This document shows, one piece after another, positions 31,721 through 43,981 of a stretch of 64,000 nt of DNA (position 1 is its first letter; every line of letters begins with the position of its first letter). Source of the DNA: Hyperoodon ampullatus (taxonomy: Eukaryota; Chordata; Mammalia; Artiodactyla; Ziphiidae); NCBI GenBank assembly GCA_949752795.1, contig OX457056.1:203485654-203549653 (forward strand), read 5' to 3'. Position numbers and translations under genes: made by a program. The notes beneath the pieces are model-generated. The model worked only from the letters and a program-made list of their open reading frames with translations, searched no databases and was not told the DNA's origin.

Positions 31721-32587
31721 AAAAAAAAATTAAAGTGAGGTAGAAGAGAAGGCAGTGGCAAGGGAAAAGTCAAGGAGTGGTCAGAAGAAGGAGGAAAACA
31801 TGGAAAGGTTTGGGTTCCAAAATCCAAGAGAAAAGATAGTTTCAAGAATGTGTGAGTGAGTGGTCCCTGGATTTGTCTTTAAGTGTGGTTGTTCCTCAGA
31901 ATTCTATTCTAGATCTTCATTTCTTGCCCTATACACTATCTGGGATAATCTTATTCACTCATATGACTTCAATTACCACCTATATGCTAATTTCCAAATC
32001 TCTCTCTCTTGTCCAGGCGTTTTTTCCTTACCCCTAAACCATATGTGTTTCTGTCTACTGGCTAGCTCCCTTGTACACTTCCAGGGATCTCAAACTCAAC
32101 AAGTCAAAAATTGAATTTATAATCTTCCTCCCCATCTGGGTTCAATTCTCAGGGAATTATATTTCCATCCTCTCAGACACCCAAGCCAGATGCCTGGATG
32201 TCTGCCAAATCCAATCTTTGCCCTCATCCCCCAAATCTAACTATGAAGTCCTGTGTTTCCAAAACCAATTATTTTATGAATTTATTCACATCTCCTCCAA
32301 TATTAATACTGCTAATAATAATTAGTCTGGTCTGGGGTTTTCAAACTGCAGATCAATCTAAAATTAATTAAACTAAAATAAATTTAATGAGTCATTAAAC
32401 TGAACATTTTATTTAAAGAATATCAAATATCAGAGTGCATTTCATGTAATAATTATACATATTATTGTTACAACTTCTGCCTCACTTATAATAAATATCC
32501 ACATACATATGTGAGTCCTGGGTTCTGATGTTAAATATATTTCTTACTGTGAATCATGGCCAAAAAATGCTTGAAAGCTACTGGTCT

Positions 32588-32920
32588 AGATCAGTGCTGT
32601 CCAACAGAAATATAAGGTGAGCCACATATGTAAAGAAAAAGTTCCATAAGCCACGTGAAAAAAGTAAAAAAAAATAGGAAATTAATTTTAATAAAATATT
32701 TAACTCATATCAAAAATAATATCCTTTTAACATGTTATCAATATAAAAATTATTGAGCCATTTTACATTCTTTTTATACTAAGTCTTCGAAATCCAGGAC
32801 GTATTTCACTCTTACAGAACATCTCAGCTCAGACTAGCCACATTCAGTGGCAGTGGTCAAGAGCCACACTGGTAGCTCCTGTAGTAGGTAGTGCAGGTCA
32901 GGTTTTGCAACTACCTACCT
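32588..32920. repeat. hAT-type MITE with gctgtccaac terminus
   Basis: Starts agtgctgtccaacagaaata and contains gtgagccacatatgt, aagtcttcgaaatccagga and tagccacattcagtggcagt. Same terminal motif as the element at the right edge of the window (63752-63990). Confidence 0.65.
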
Positions 32921-33415
32921 TAGGCGGCAAACTCTAAATCCACTCTTAGCAGTGTGAATTTAAACTTAGGAACTAAACAAGATTGTAAACTCACACCAGT
33001 GGCTGGATCCCCCATCACATCCAACCCTAGAGATGGCACAGAAATTGATAGATCTGTAAAAACTGTGAAAACCCTGAGGATATGTGTCTGTGCACATGTG
33101 TGCATGTATGTTGACAAACAGGGAGTGATGGGGCCAATGACAGCACAGGTTTTCTTGTTTTTGGTGCATCCTTCACCTTTTCCCAATGCTGGGCTTCAGT
33201 CTCTCCCTATGGGTATACATATCAGTCAAGGTAGCTGATACCTTCTGGGAAATACAAATTCATGTAGAAAAGTAATGAGATGTAGAAGGAGGTGCACCTC
33301 CTAGGAAAGCAAGAAACTGGACAACCTAGAATAGATGAAACAGATTAAATGCATCATACGGAAAGATAATTTAAATAAATATTCTCAAAGTGAAAAGAGT
33401 TCATATTGGTTACAT

Positions 33416-33635
33416 CAGGGTTTCTCAACCTTGGCACCCTTGACATTTTGGGCTAGATAATTCTTTGTTGTGGTGGGGTGGGCTGTCCTGTACATTATCG
33501 GATGTTTAGCAGCAGCTCTGGCTTCTACCCACTAGATGCCAGTAGCACTACCCCAAGTTGTGACAACCAAAAGTGTCCAAACATTGCTGAATGTTCCGAT
33601 GGTGGGGGGAACAAAGTCACCCAACTGGATTACAT
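33416..33635. repeat. MER20-like element
   Basis: ggtttctcaaccttggcacc, gacattttgggctagataat, tctttgttgtgg, ggatgtttagcagcagctct, acccactagatgccagtagc and gttgtgacaaccaaaagtgt follow MER20 from end to end. Confidence 0.8.
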
Positions 33636-34884
33636 GAAGCAGGAACAATAAATCATGAAGAACCAATTCAAAACACTGTGAAAAATATAATGGTTGAAGT
33701 AAATAACTCAATAAATGGGTTATGTAGCAATATGGATCTAGGCCAAGAATGAATTATCGCATTGAAAAATCAGGTACAGGAAGTCTTCTAGAAGGTATTA
33801 GGAAGGGGTAAACATGAAAATATGAAAGTTAACAAACCTGGAGGATAGAAGTATCAATATCTACATCATAAAGAGTATAGGAAGGGGAAAAATAGAGGGG
33901 AGGAAATATTTGTAGATACAATGTTTGCTAAATTCCCAGAACTAAAAAAAAAAATTCTCAGATTGAATGGGTACATAAAGGGCCAATCAGGAGAGACAGG
34001 AAAAATCTAATCTTAGACACATTAGAGTGAAATGAAAGAACATCAAAGAGAAAGAACAACATCCAGAGAGAAAGAGCAGCTTTCCTATGAAGGAACAAGA
34101 TAGAGATTGACACTAGACTTCTTAAAGCATTCTAAGGAGAGAGTAGGAGAAAGGAAGTAGGGATCAGGAAGGAAGGGGAAAAGAGAAACAAAAATTAAAA
34201 GTGGGCTTTGCAATCATTCAATAAACTTACCTCTACTGCAGTGTAACAGAAAAACCACTCAGCTTGGTGTAAGAAACCTTGGCTGAAGTCCCAACCCAGA
34301 CTCTTTGGCACTTAAGACACAAAGCCAGGTAAAAAGTTAGATTCCACGGAAGGAAACGGGGTGGCTGTACTTTTGTAGTCCCAGTATTTGGGCTTCAGCT
34401 GTACAGATGGATCCAGTTGCTAGGACCTGATTCACGAGACTGATGTATGCATCAAGATGTTAATTTACTATTCATAATGGGTAAAACATCTTTCCAGGGA
34501 ATTATAAATACACCTGGGCTTGTTATTCACAGCATTTCTCATCTCGGTTCTCAATTAATTACCAATTAATTACATATCAATTAGTGAATACTGAGTCAGA
34601 AAAATTAGTTGAATGATCGTGAGGAAAATGATTAATTTCCCCATCTCTTTAGTGTTATCATCCGATTTCAGTTTTTCTCTTGGCCACTGATGATTAAATG
34701 CTAACCAATTCTTGCTCATCTCCCCGCCACTCTCCACTCCCTGCCCCTCCCCATGTTTCACAATCTTACATTATGTCAAATTAGATTAGTTTTATATTTC
34801 AGTCTTGAGATAACCATGAACATCATGATTGGACTTTCTTATCAAACATTTGCAGGACACCTCTTTAGGTTGGTTAAGTAAAAA

Positions 34885-35060
34885 TAACCAATAGTTATTA
34901 CGTGTTAGGTATCATATATACATTATGTCATTTAATCCTCACACAACTCTATGAGGTAGGTACTATTATTGTCCCTATTTTAGAAGTTGGGCAACTGGGG
35001 TAGTGTAAGTTAAGTAACTTGCTCCAGGTCATTCAGCTAGTAAGCAGGGTCAAAGGAAGC
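34885..35060 (-). repeat. MIR SINE, inverted
   Basis: tcatttaatcctcacacaac, ctatgaggtaggtactatta, and ccaggtcattcagctagtaa. Confidence 0.8.
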
Positions 35061-35327
35061 CAGTAAGACCTCAAAACCAACAACCTGAATAACTGCTAGA
35101 TTTTCCCCGTGTCCTAGGCTCACTTTTCTTGTCTGCACCTATCTCACAGCGTTGTGAGATTCAAACGAGATAAAATATGCAGCAGGTTTTTAAACCTATG
35201 AAGCATATTGCAAAATGGCACATACTATTTTAAAATATACAATTAAAATGCAGTCTATTTGTAATAATGGGTAACATAGCACGAATACATAACATATACA
35301 TTTCACAATCACAAAATTCAGGTCCTT

Positions 35328-35690
35328 AAAAACTTTTTATTGAAATATAACATACATGCTATAAAGTTCACAAAACGTAAGCGTGCAGCTCAATTAATTT
35401 TTACAAAGCATAAATTGAAAAAAAACAAGTAACCGCCCCCAGATCAAAACATAAAACTTTACCAGTATCTCAGAAGCCTCCCTCTGGTAAATAGTGTATG
35501 CTTTTAAATTAAAGACCTGGATTCGAATATTGATCTGGCATTTTGTCTTTAGGTCTTGGTTGAGTCATCTGTAACGTGAAGATAATAGTACCTTAAAAAA
35601 CTGTTGAATTAAAGGTCACATAATGTAAAATGTCTATCGCAGTGCCTGAATATATCTGGTCTGTAATAAACGTAATTATTATCGGGCAAA
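35328..35690. repeat. L1 3' fragment and MIR upstream of TAF5
   Basis: 35328-35480 is an inverted old L1 end (ttattgaaatataacataca). 35535-35690 resembles a plus-strand MIR (gagtcatctgtaacgtgaag, cagtgcctgaatatat). Confidence 0.6.
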
Positions 35691-35749
35691 AGCACGAGGC
35701 GGCCCCTAACTCCCACTTCCTGTCTTTTTGTCACTCACTTTTGAAAGTT

Positions 35750-36620
35750 GCTCTTGCTCCTATTCCTTTTTCTCCTCCTTAGTCGCCCCTCCTACTGCCG
35801 TAAATGGCCCTGCAGAGCTGTCGTAAAATGCTCCTCCCCGCCCTCCATGTGGCGAAAACGCAATCACGCTTGACGGCGCAAGGTGGCTCAGCCGCAAGAT
35901 GGCGGCGCTGGCGGAGGAGCAGACGGAGGTGGCGGTCAAGTTAGAGCCTGAGGGACCGCCGACGCTGCTACCTCCACAGGCGGGGGACGGCGCTGGCGAG
36001 GGTGGCGGCGGCACAACCAACAACGGCCCCAACGGCGGCGGTGGGAACGTTGCGGCGTCGTCGTCGACCGGCGGGGATGGTGGGACCCCCAAACCCTCGG
36101 TGGCTGTCTCCGCCGTTGCCCCGGCGGGGGCGGCCCCGGTGCCCGCCGCTGCTCCGGAGGCCGGCGCTCCCCACGATCGACAGACTCTGCTGGCCGTGCT
36201 GCAGTTTCTACGGCAGAGCAACCTCCGCGAGGCCGAAGAGGCGCTGCGCCGTGAGGCCCGGCTGCTGGAGGAGGCAGTGGCGGGCTCTGGAGCCCCGGGA
36301 GAGGCGGACGGCGCCGGCGCTGAGACGGCTAGCGCGCTTCTTAGTCGGGTCACCGCCTCGGCCCCCGGCCCTGCGGCCCCCGACCCTCCGGTCAGCGGTG
36401 CTTCGGGGTCCGCCGCCGTCTCGGGCTTAGCGACAGGTCCTGCGGCTCCGGGGAAAGGTGAGCCGCGGAGTCCCGGGGAGGCAGGGCCGGCACGAAAGGG
36501 AGCGAGCCGGGAAGGCAGAGGCTGGCAGGCCTGCACCTCTGCGGGCTTGTTTTGAATTTCCTGGGCCCGCCTCTAGGGCCACATGCCCGCCCCTTTCCCT
36601 GGTGCGCCGGCTGCGCAGTC
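35750..36620. promoter_or_regulatory. CpG-rich TAF5 promoter and exon 1, YY1 site at the start codon
   Basis: The GC-rich block begins about 100 bp before the ATG and runs through exon 1. A YY1-type motif, aagatggcggc, at 35896-35906 contains the start codon itself. No TATA box is seen. Transcription probably starts within about 100 bp upstream, between the CT-rich run at 35760-35790 and the ATG. Confidence 0.65.
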
Positions 36621-39600
36621 AAACCCTCTTCCGAGCTGTCAGTTCCAGCGAGAGGCTGTGGAGAGCTGTTGAGCTGAGGGATGTATGGGGACGGTGGGCG
36701 CGGAGAGGCGGGGACTTTCAAGCTTTTGGTCCCTTTCCTCTCATTTGGGCTCTTGAGCCTTGGTCAGGGATATATTAACACTAGCAATATTTGTACAGTT
36801 TTGTACTAGCGTACTTTTACTATAAATACTTTGTTATGTATCTTAATTTTCTCAGTTCCACTGTGAGGTAGACAGTACTTCTATTTTAGAGATGAGAAAA
36901 CAGACTGAGAAAGGCCAAGGGACTTGGTTTGGACCACACAGCCAGGGAATGATGAATATAGTGTAGCCAGTCTCTCTCAAAATATAGGCTAACTAACATT
37001 GGTTTTAAATCTTTTAAAGGAATGCAGATTCTTGGGCGTCACTTCAGACTTAGTGAATCAGACCCTGTGCAGGTGGAGTCCGGGAATCTGCGTTTTAAAA
37101 TAAATGCTTCCAAGGGGTACTGATGTAGGGCAAAGTTTGAGAATCATTCACTTAGGAACAGGCGTTGGGCAGACCTGAGTTCAGTTTCTGGCTCTGTTGC
37201 TTTTACTTGTGTGATGCTGATTGTTATTCTTCCTAAGCTTGAGAGTTTTTTTTTTCCCCTCTATTAAATGGGTTATTGTGAGATTTAGATAAAATATATG
37301 TAAAATGTCTGGCACTGATAAGTTTATGCCTAGGTATCCATCCCTGACACCTGAGGCTTCCCCCCCTCCCCTTTTGTATTTATGAGACCTAATCTTTGCA
37401 GCATTGCCAGAAGTGAAGTATGAATATGTAGCATTGTACCCCATAAGTAGAAATGTATGCAAATGTGATTGAGAGGAATCTTTTTTGAATGCTGAATTTT
37501 GTGAATGAACTATAAGATAGATGAATTATGTTGTTGGTTATTTTGCTGTAATCTCTCATCTCTTCAGAAACTTGACCTATTTTTTAGATTGTAACTCAGA
37601 AACCAGTAGGGAGGAAAAGAGGCCATCAGAGTAAACTTCTAAAGAACTTCTCTAAAATTTGTGCAGTAAAGAGCATAACAGTACTATAATTGCAACTTAA
37701 AAATTTCCAACAAACTCTGATTCAATTGACAGATGTATCATTGTTTGGTATTGAAGTATTACAAATAAATACTCATGCTTTTTGCCTTGAAATGATGGTT
37801 ATGGAAATTGTTTTAAGCATATAAAATAGATTTGTTTTTTGGAAATATAAATAAGGCAAGTCCTTCCCACCATTAACATGCTTATATTTTATAGGGAGTG
37901 ATAGATGTACATATATGAAGGTAACAGGATAGGATGTGTTGCTGGACAGTTACAAAATATTTAGGTAGTTCAGAGAGCTGGAAATGTTACTCCAGGGCAT
38001 AGCTTGGTGGTGGTGGGTGCCATTTGCACTGAGCCTTGAGAGAAGATTAAGATAGTTGTTTGATCTGCACATACCATGTTTTATAAAATTTGTCTTTAAA
38101 ATAAGGTACCTCTAGGAAAAATATTGAATCTTTCTGTTATTGATTTGAAATTTTTATTTTAAGATATGGACAAACCGAAGGAGTTTTGGATGGGTGACTG
38201 AAACAAAGTGAATCCCATTAAAAGATTATGTGATTGAGTTGGGGAAGAGCATTTGAGAGGAGAAGGACAAACATCTGAGAAACAGTTCACCTCTGGACCT
38301 TAGCAAAAACAGCCTTAGTCTCTTGGTGCATGTCAGGTCACTTTCCTGAAAGTTATTTTTCGTTTTTTAAACAGTTGGAAGTGTAGCTGTGGAAGACCAG
38401 CCGGATGTCAGTGCCGTGCTATCAGCCTACAACCAACAAGGAGACCCCACAATGTATGAAGAATACTATAGTGGACTGAAACACTTCATTGAATGTTCCT
38501 TGGACTGCCATCGGGCAGAGTTATCCCAACTCTTTTATCCCCTATTTGTACACATGTATTTGGAACTAGTCTACAATCAACATGAGAATGAAGCAAAATC
38601 ATTCTTTGAGAAGTATGTGAATTTATGTATATATATAATATGTATATATAGCTATATATATATAATGAATACACGCATCTGTAACTACACAAATGTAAGA
38701 TTGCAACTCAAAAAGTACTTTATGAAGGAGAGGTACCTGGTGCTATGAGAACCTAAAATGAGGGATTTGATCTAGTTGCAGAAGTCAGGGAAGGCTCCCA
38801 GAGGAAGTGATGCTTGAGGTAGGATCTGAAGATTGAACAGGAGTTAACCAGGGGAAGAGAAGAGGGAGAAGCATGTGTGACAGCTCTGTGGCAGGAAGGA
38901 TCATGGTAGGTACAGAGATGAAAGGCAAGTGTGGCTGGAGCAGAGTGTGAGGGTGGGGTGTGGTACAACAGGAAGCTGGCCGGTTGATTAGGGGCTGGAG
39001 CAGGCGGTTCTTGGGCCTTATTGAGGGTCTTTGTTTATCCTCAGAGCAGTAGGAGGTTGTATTGGATGGGATTAGATTTGGCTGAGATGCACTGAAAAGT
39101 CAAAACAATGTTGGCATAAATAAAAGTTTATTTTTACTTTTATCCTAAGAGCAATATGAAGCTGTGTTAGGATTAGATTAGACTGAGAGTGACTGGACCC
39201 CAAACAGTAGAGGCTTGAATACGATAAAAGTTTATTTCTCTCTCTCATGAATGTAGGCAGTCTAGGACTGGTATGGAGTCCTTGATTATCAAGGACCCAG
39301 GCTCTGTTGATTTTGTAGCTCTGACATCCTTGGCATGCATTTTCCACCTGTGGTACAAGGTGATTCTCTGGCTCTAAGAAATCATATCAGTGTTACAGTC
39401 AGCAGGGAGGGCACACATCCTTCCTGGAAGTGACATATATTTCTCCCTTTTTTATGTCATTAGTCAATGGCCAAGGGAGGTAGGAAATATGGTCTTTACC
39501 TAGGTGTCTATGTGACAGCTAGTATTCAGGTGTTTTATTGTGGAGGAAGAAAGAAAAAAATGGATATTTGGGGACAGTGAGACATCTTTGCCAGAGAAGT

Positions 39601-42600
39601 CATTGAAGGACCATGTTATTATTAGATTTACATTTTGAAAGGACCTTTATGCAGTGGGGAAAACAGATGGTGGGGGACAGAGTGATTATAGATTGACCAT
39701 TTTGGGGGTTATTGTACTGGTTCTCAACGGAAGGTAATATTATGCCTCCTTCCTCTGGGCTGTTTGAAACTGGAGGTGTTTTTGGTTGTCGTAATGACTA
39801 GGCTGGAGGATCAGGTGTCTTAGGGATTCCAAAAGTTCCAATACGTGCAGGTAGTCCCACTTAGCAATGAATTTTTTGCCCCAAATACTAGTTGCAACCC
39901 TGTTGAGAAACACTGGACTAGGGTGTGATAGCGTTGGTGAAGGGAAGTAGACATATTCGTGAGGCACTTGGTGAGTGATTGGATATGGAGGTGTAAGGGA
40001 GATGAAAGTATAATTGATAATCCCTAGGTTTCTGGCTCCCCTAGCTTTATAGGGGTGCTCTTCACTGAGGTAGAAAACCCTAGAAGAGGACCGGTTTTGT
40101 CAGGTTGTAGAATAATCTTAAGTTCAGATTTGTTTATGCCGTTGACTTATTTAAGAGATGTCAAGTTGATAGATGGAGGATATATAAGGCTCTGAGCTTA
40201 GAGGAGAGGTAGGGACTGGAGCCATAAATTGGAGTGTGTGCAATATTGATGGATAGGGATGAGACTGTCTAGGAAGGAGTATGAACTAAGTCAATGGGAG
40301 GGCTAGGCCTGGGCCTCAAGGAACTCCAACATTTGGAGTAGAAGAGAAATAAAAGGAGAGGCCAGAGAAGCAGGAAGAAAACCAGGAGAGTGTTGAGTTA
40401 TAGAAGCCAAAGAAAAGGAGTGTTTAAGAAGGAGGCAGTGCTGAACAGTTTAAATGAGAGCTCTTTGGTACAAGCAATAGACCCAGAAGCTAGAACTTGT
40501 CAGGTAACACAGGTAGTGGTAATAGAGGAACAATAGAACTCAGGACTCCTGGCTTCTGTGTCATTATATTCATTCATTATTCTACAGTGCCTAATAGAAG
40601 GTATATAAGGCAAATGTTCTGTAGCTCACTGTTTCTGAAAGAAAAGATTAAGGCTTATGGTGACAGAATTTGTAAGCTAATTTTTCTTACAGTACTGTCA
40701 TCAAAAAACCTCTTCTTCCAGTCTCATGGTGTAGCCATCTCCTCACATAGGAAACTGGAATATTGTAGGGGACTGACTGACTTTCTGTGTCCTTGTCATG
40801 GACAGTCTCAGCCCTTGCCAGGACCCCATGCTCAGATGAGCTTATCGGTGGCGACTAATACAACACCAGGAGGCTGAGATTTCTAATTTCATTCAAATCT
40901 TAGACAGAAACTCTTAATTCATGTCTTGATGAGTCATAATAGGGTAGCACAGGTAACAGTTTAGGAATCTACTGGCTGTGTGTCAGAGCTAGAGTCCTAA
41001 TATCTTATGTTTAATCATTTGTTTTCTAAATGTTTTTGCATTGTTTGCTGCTCTTTGTGAGTGTCAATATATGATCCTTACATTTTATTTTATTAGGATA
41101 ATTAAGATCTGTAGAAACAAAAATACGTTTAAATTTAGTAATTGTCATCAAGGCTGAAAGCTTTATTTAATTGCCTTTGGTAATGGTGAGTAAATGGAGT
41201 GCTCACTGTTTGATATCAACACGTTTGTTCTTTAGTCATGTTATTAAAGTATGGATGTTTATTCTTTATATCTGGTATTAAGAATATGCGAAATCACTAA
41301 AAATGAAGGGTTTTGTGAGAATGTCATGTGTTGATTATTGTTGAGAGGCTGGGTGATAGGTACACTGAATTCCTTATAATAGTTTCTACTTTTGTATGTG
41401 TGTGAAATTTCCCATAATAAAAAGTTTTAAAAAGTGAGTTTTGAGAGAACATAAAATTTAGTAGAGCAAAGTTTCTAACATTTTCAAATGTCTACCAATG
41501 GTGGCATTCAAATGAGACTGTCTGCCAATGGTGGATAGCTTATCTTTCATTCATTTATGGTATTTATTTCAAATTCTCTTAAAATGTTTATGATGCATTT
41601 ATTTCATTAGAGAATTAAATTGGTCATTTTTAGGATGAATTCAGAACTGAATTGTAATCATTTTGAAATGCGTTACTTCTTATCCTACAGCTTAGTCCAC
41701 GATTATTCAGACTACTACGTTGAAAATATTCTGGGATGTTTATAAATATATGGGGGAGAGGCAGATCCCTTAACGATTACATTGAAAAATGACTTTTTAA
41801 AATCACTGAAACAGGTTCCATGGAGATCAGGAATGTTATTACCAGGATGACCTTCGAGTATTATCTAGTCTTACCAAAAAGGAACACATGAAAGGGAATG
41901 AGACCATGTTGGATTTTCGAACAAGTAAATTTGTTCTGCGTATTTCCCGAGACTCGTACCAACTCTTGAAGAGGCATCTTCAGGAGAAACAGAACAATCA
42001 GATATGGAACATAGTTCAGGAGCACCTCTACATTGACATCTTTGATGGGATGCCGCGTAGTAAGCAACAGATAGATGCGATGGTGGGAAGTTTGGCAGGA
42101 GAGGCTAAACGAGAGGCAAACAAATCAAAGGTATGGGAATAAACCTAAGAACTATATAATGCAGATTATGAAAAATTGTAGCATTTCCATCTACATAATT
42201 TACACATTTTTCTTATAGCTAGTTTGGGAATAATTTTACACTGTATACTAAGTTTCATGTTCTAAGGATGATGTATATATTAGTGAGAATTTGGGAATGG
42301 ATGCGTTTAACAGAACCCTGACTACAGAAGCAAGTAAGGGTTTTTCTCACATAAAATGAATTGAAGCAGAAGGCCCTCCTAGGCTGGTGTGAGGGTTCCA
42401 CAGTGCCATCAAGGACCCTGGGTCCTTCTACTTTCTGCTCTGCCATCTTCAGAATGTGGCTTTCTTCATTGTGCCCACAGGTGGCTATTGCAGTGCCAGC
42501 TTTGCATCTGTATTCCAGGAAGGCAGAAGGGGGAGGATGAAAGACATACCTGCTGAATCTCTCCCTTTTTATCAGGAAAACAGTATTTTTTTCTAAAACA

Positions 42601-43947
42601 CTACCCAGTATATCTGTGTGTACATCTATTGGCCAGAATGATATTATATGGCCATTGTATGGCTTCAAGGGAGCCCGGGAACAGAAATGATTTTAACTGA
42701 GCATACTGCTGCTCCAACAAAATCAGGGTTCTGTTAGTAAGGAAGAAGGGGAGATTGGCTATTGGGTAGACAAGTACAGAATCTGCTTCAGGATATACAT
42801 GACCCTATTGTAACTGTGATTCCTCCTATCAAGATATGAAAAGGATGTATTAATGAACAAAAAAGTAATTTAAAAAATTGGCTCCTTTGACTTGTAGGTA
42901 TTTTTTGGTTTATTAAAAGAGCCAGAAATTGAGGTGCCTTTGGATGATGAGGATGAAGAAGGAGAAAATGAAGAAGGAAAACCTAAAAAGAAGAAGCCTA
43001 AAAAAGATAGTATCGGATCCAAAAGCAAAAAACAAGATCCCAATGCTCCACCTCAAAACAGGTGAGGAAAAAAACCTCAGGAACATGTGTGGAAGTTTAA
43101 GACAATGTTATAGATGGTTCAAGTTATTTAATATTCAGAGTAATTTCCAGTCTGTTTTTCTTTCACAGAATCCCTCTTCCTGAGTTGAAAGATTCAGATA
43201 AATTGGATAAGATCATGAATATGAAAGAAACCACCAAACGAGTACGCCTTGGGCCAGATTGTTTACCCTCAATTTGTTTCTATACATTCCTCAATGCTTA
43301 CCAGGTTGGTAAAATGATTTGGCAATTTCTGGGAGAAAATTAGGAGTCATGAAAAATAGTGATTACCATTAAAAGTAACTTAGATGTCTTAACTAAAATG
43401 AAGATTTCTTCTTTAAACTCTTGATACAAATATGGCTTAAAGACAGCAGTTAGGAAAGCAGAATTGGACATTGCTCAGAATAGATAGAAGGCAATGTTTA
43501 AAAGACCTTTAGCGACTTGTAGGTACCAGAATCTTGCTTGTATGTGTCCTTCATTTCACTGATCAGAATTCTGCTAGCCTTTGAAAAAGGAGGAAGCTAT
43601 GTGGTTCATCTCCCTTGAACTTAAGTACTTACGTAAACTTAATATTTTTTATTAAGAATTCTTCACATCTTTATGTCTGTAAGCCTCTATAGACATAAGG
43701 CTTTATAATAGGCTGCTGAGGATATATTTAGTAAAGTACAAAAATGATTAACATTTGCTTTATATGATGCACTCCAAATTCAGAGGGCAAAAAGGGGTAA
43801 ATGACGTGTTCTCAAAGTAAGTGCTTTTGAACAGTTGATTTCAAAGGAGAATGAAATCTCAAATGATCTTTTATATGAGAAAAATAGCTATCATTATATA
43901 TTCTCTAATATGTGATTATAATTTTTTCCCTAAAACAGTATCGTTTA

Positions 43948-43981
<34 letters not shown>

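Larger units (their letters stand above)
16424..35790. other. PCGF6-TAF5 intergenic region
   Basis: About 19 kb between the divergent PCGF6 and TAF5 promoters. It is dominated by L1 pieces, at least twelve CHR-type SINEs, several ERV LTRs and DNA-transposon remnants, listed separately. The only gene-like sequence I recognise is the homeobox fragment at 29355-29557. Stretches with nothing identified: 16600-16880, 17930-19440 (apart from a short GT run), 31730-32580 and 33640-34880. Confidence 0.7.

Noticed and set aside
35760..36536. 258-residue minus-strand open frame
   Set aside because: Antisense to TAF5 exon 1 and its promoter. The length reflects high GC content and the lack of stop codons in Ala/Gly/Pro-rich coding sequence.
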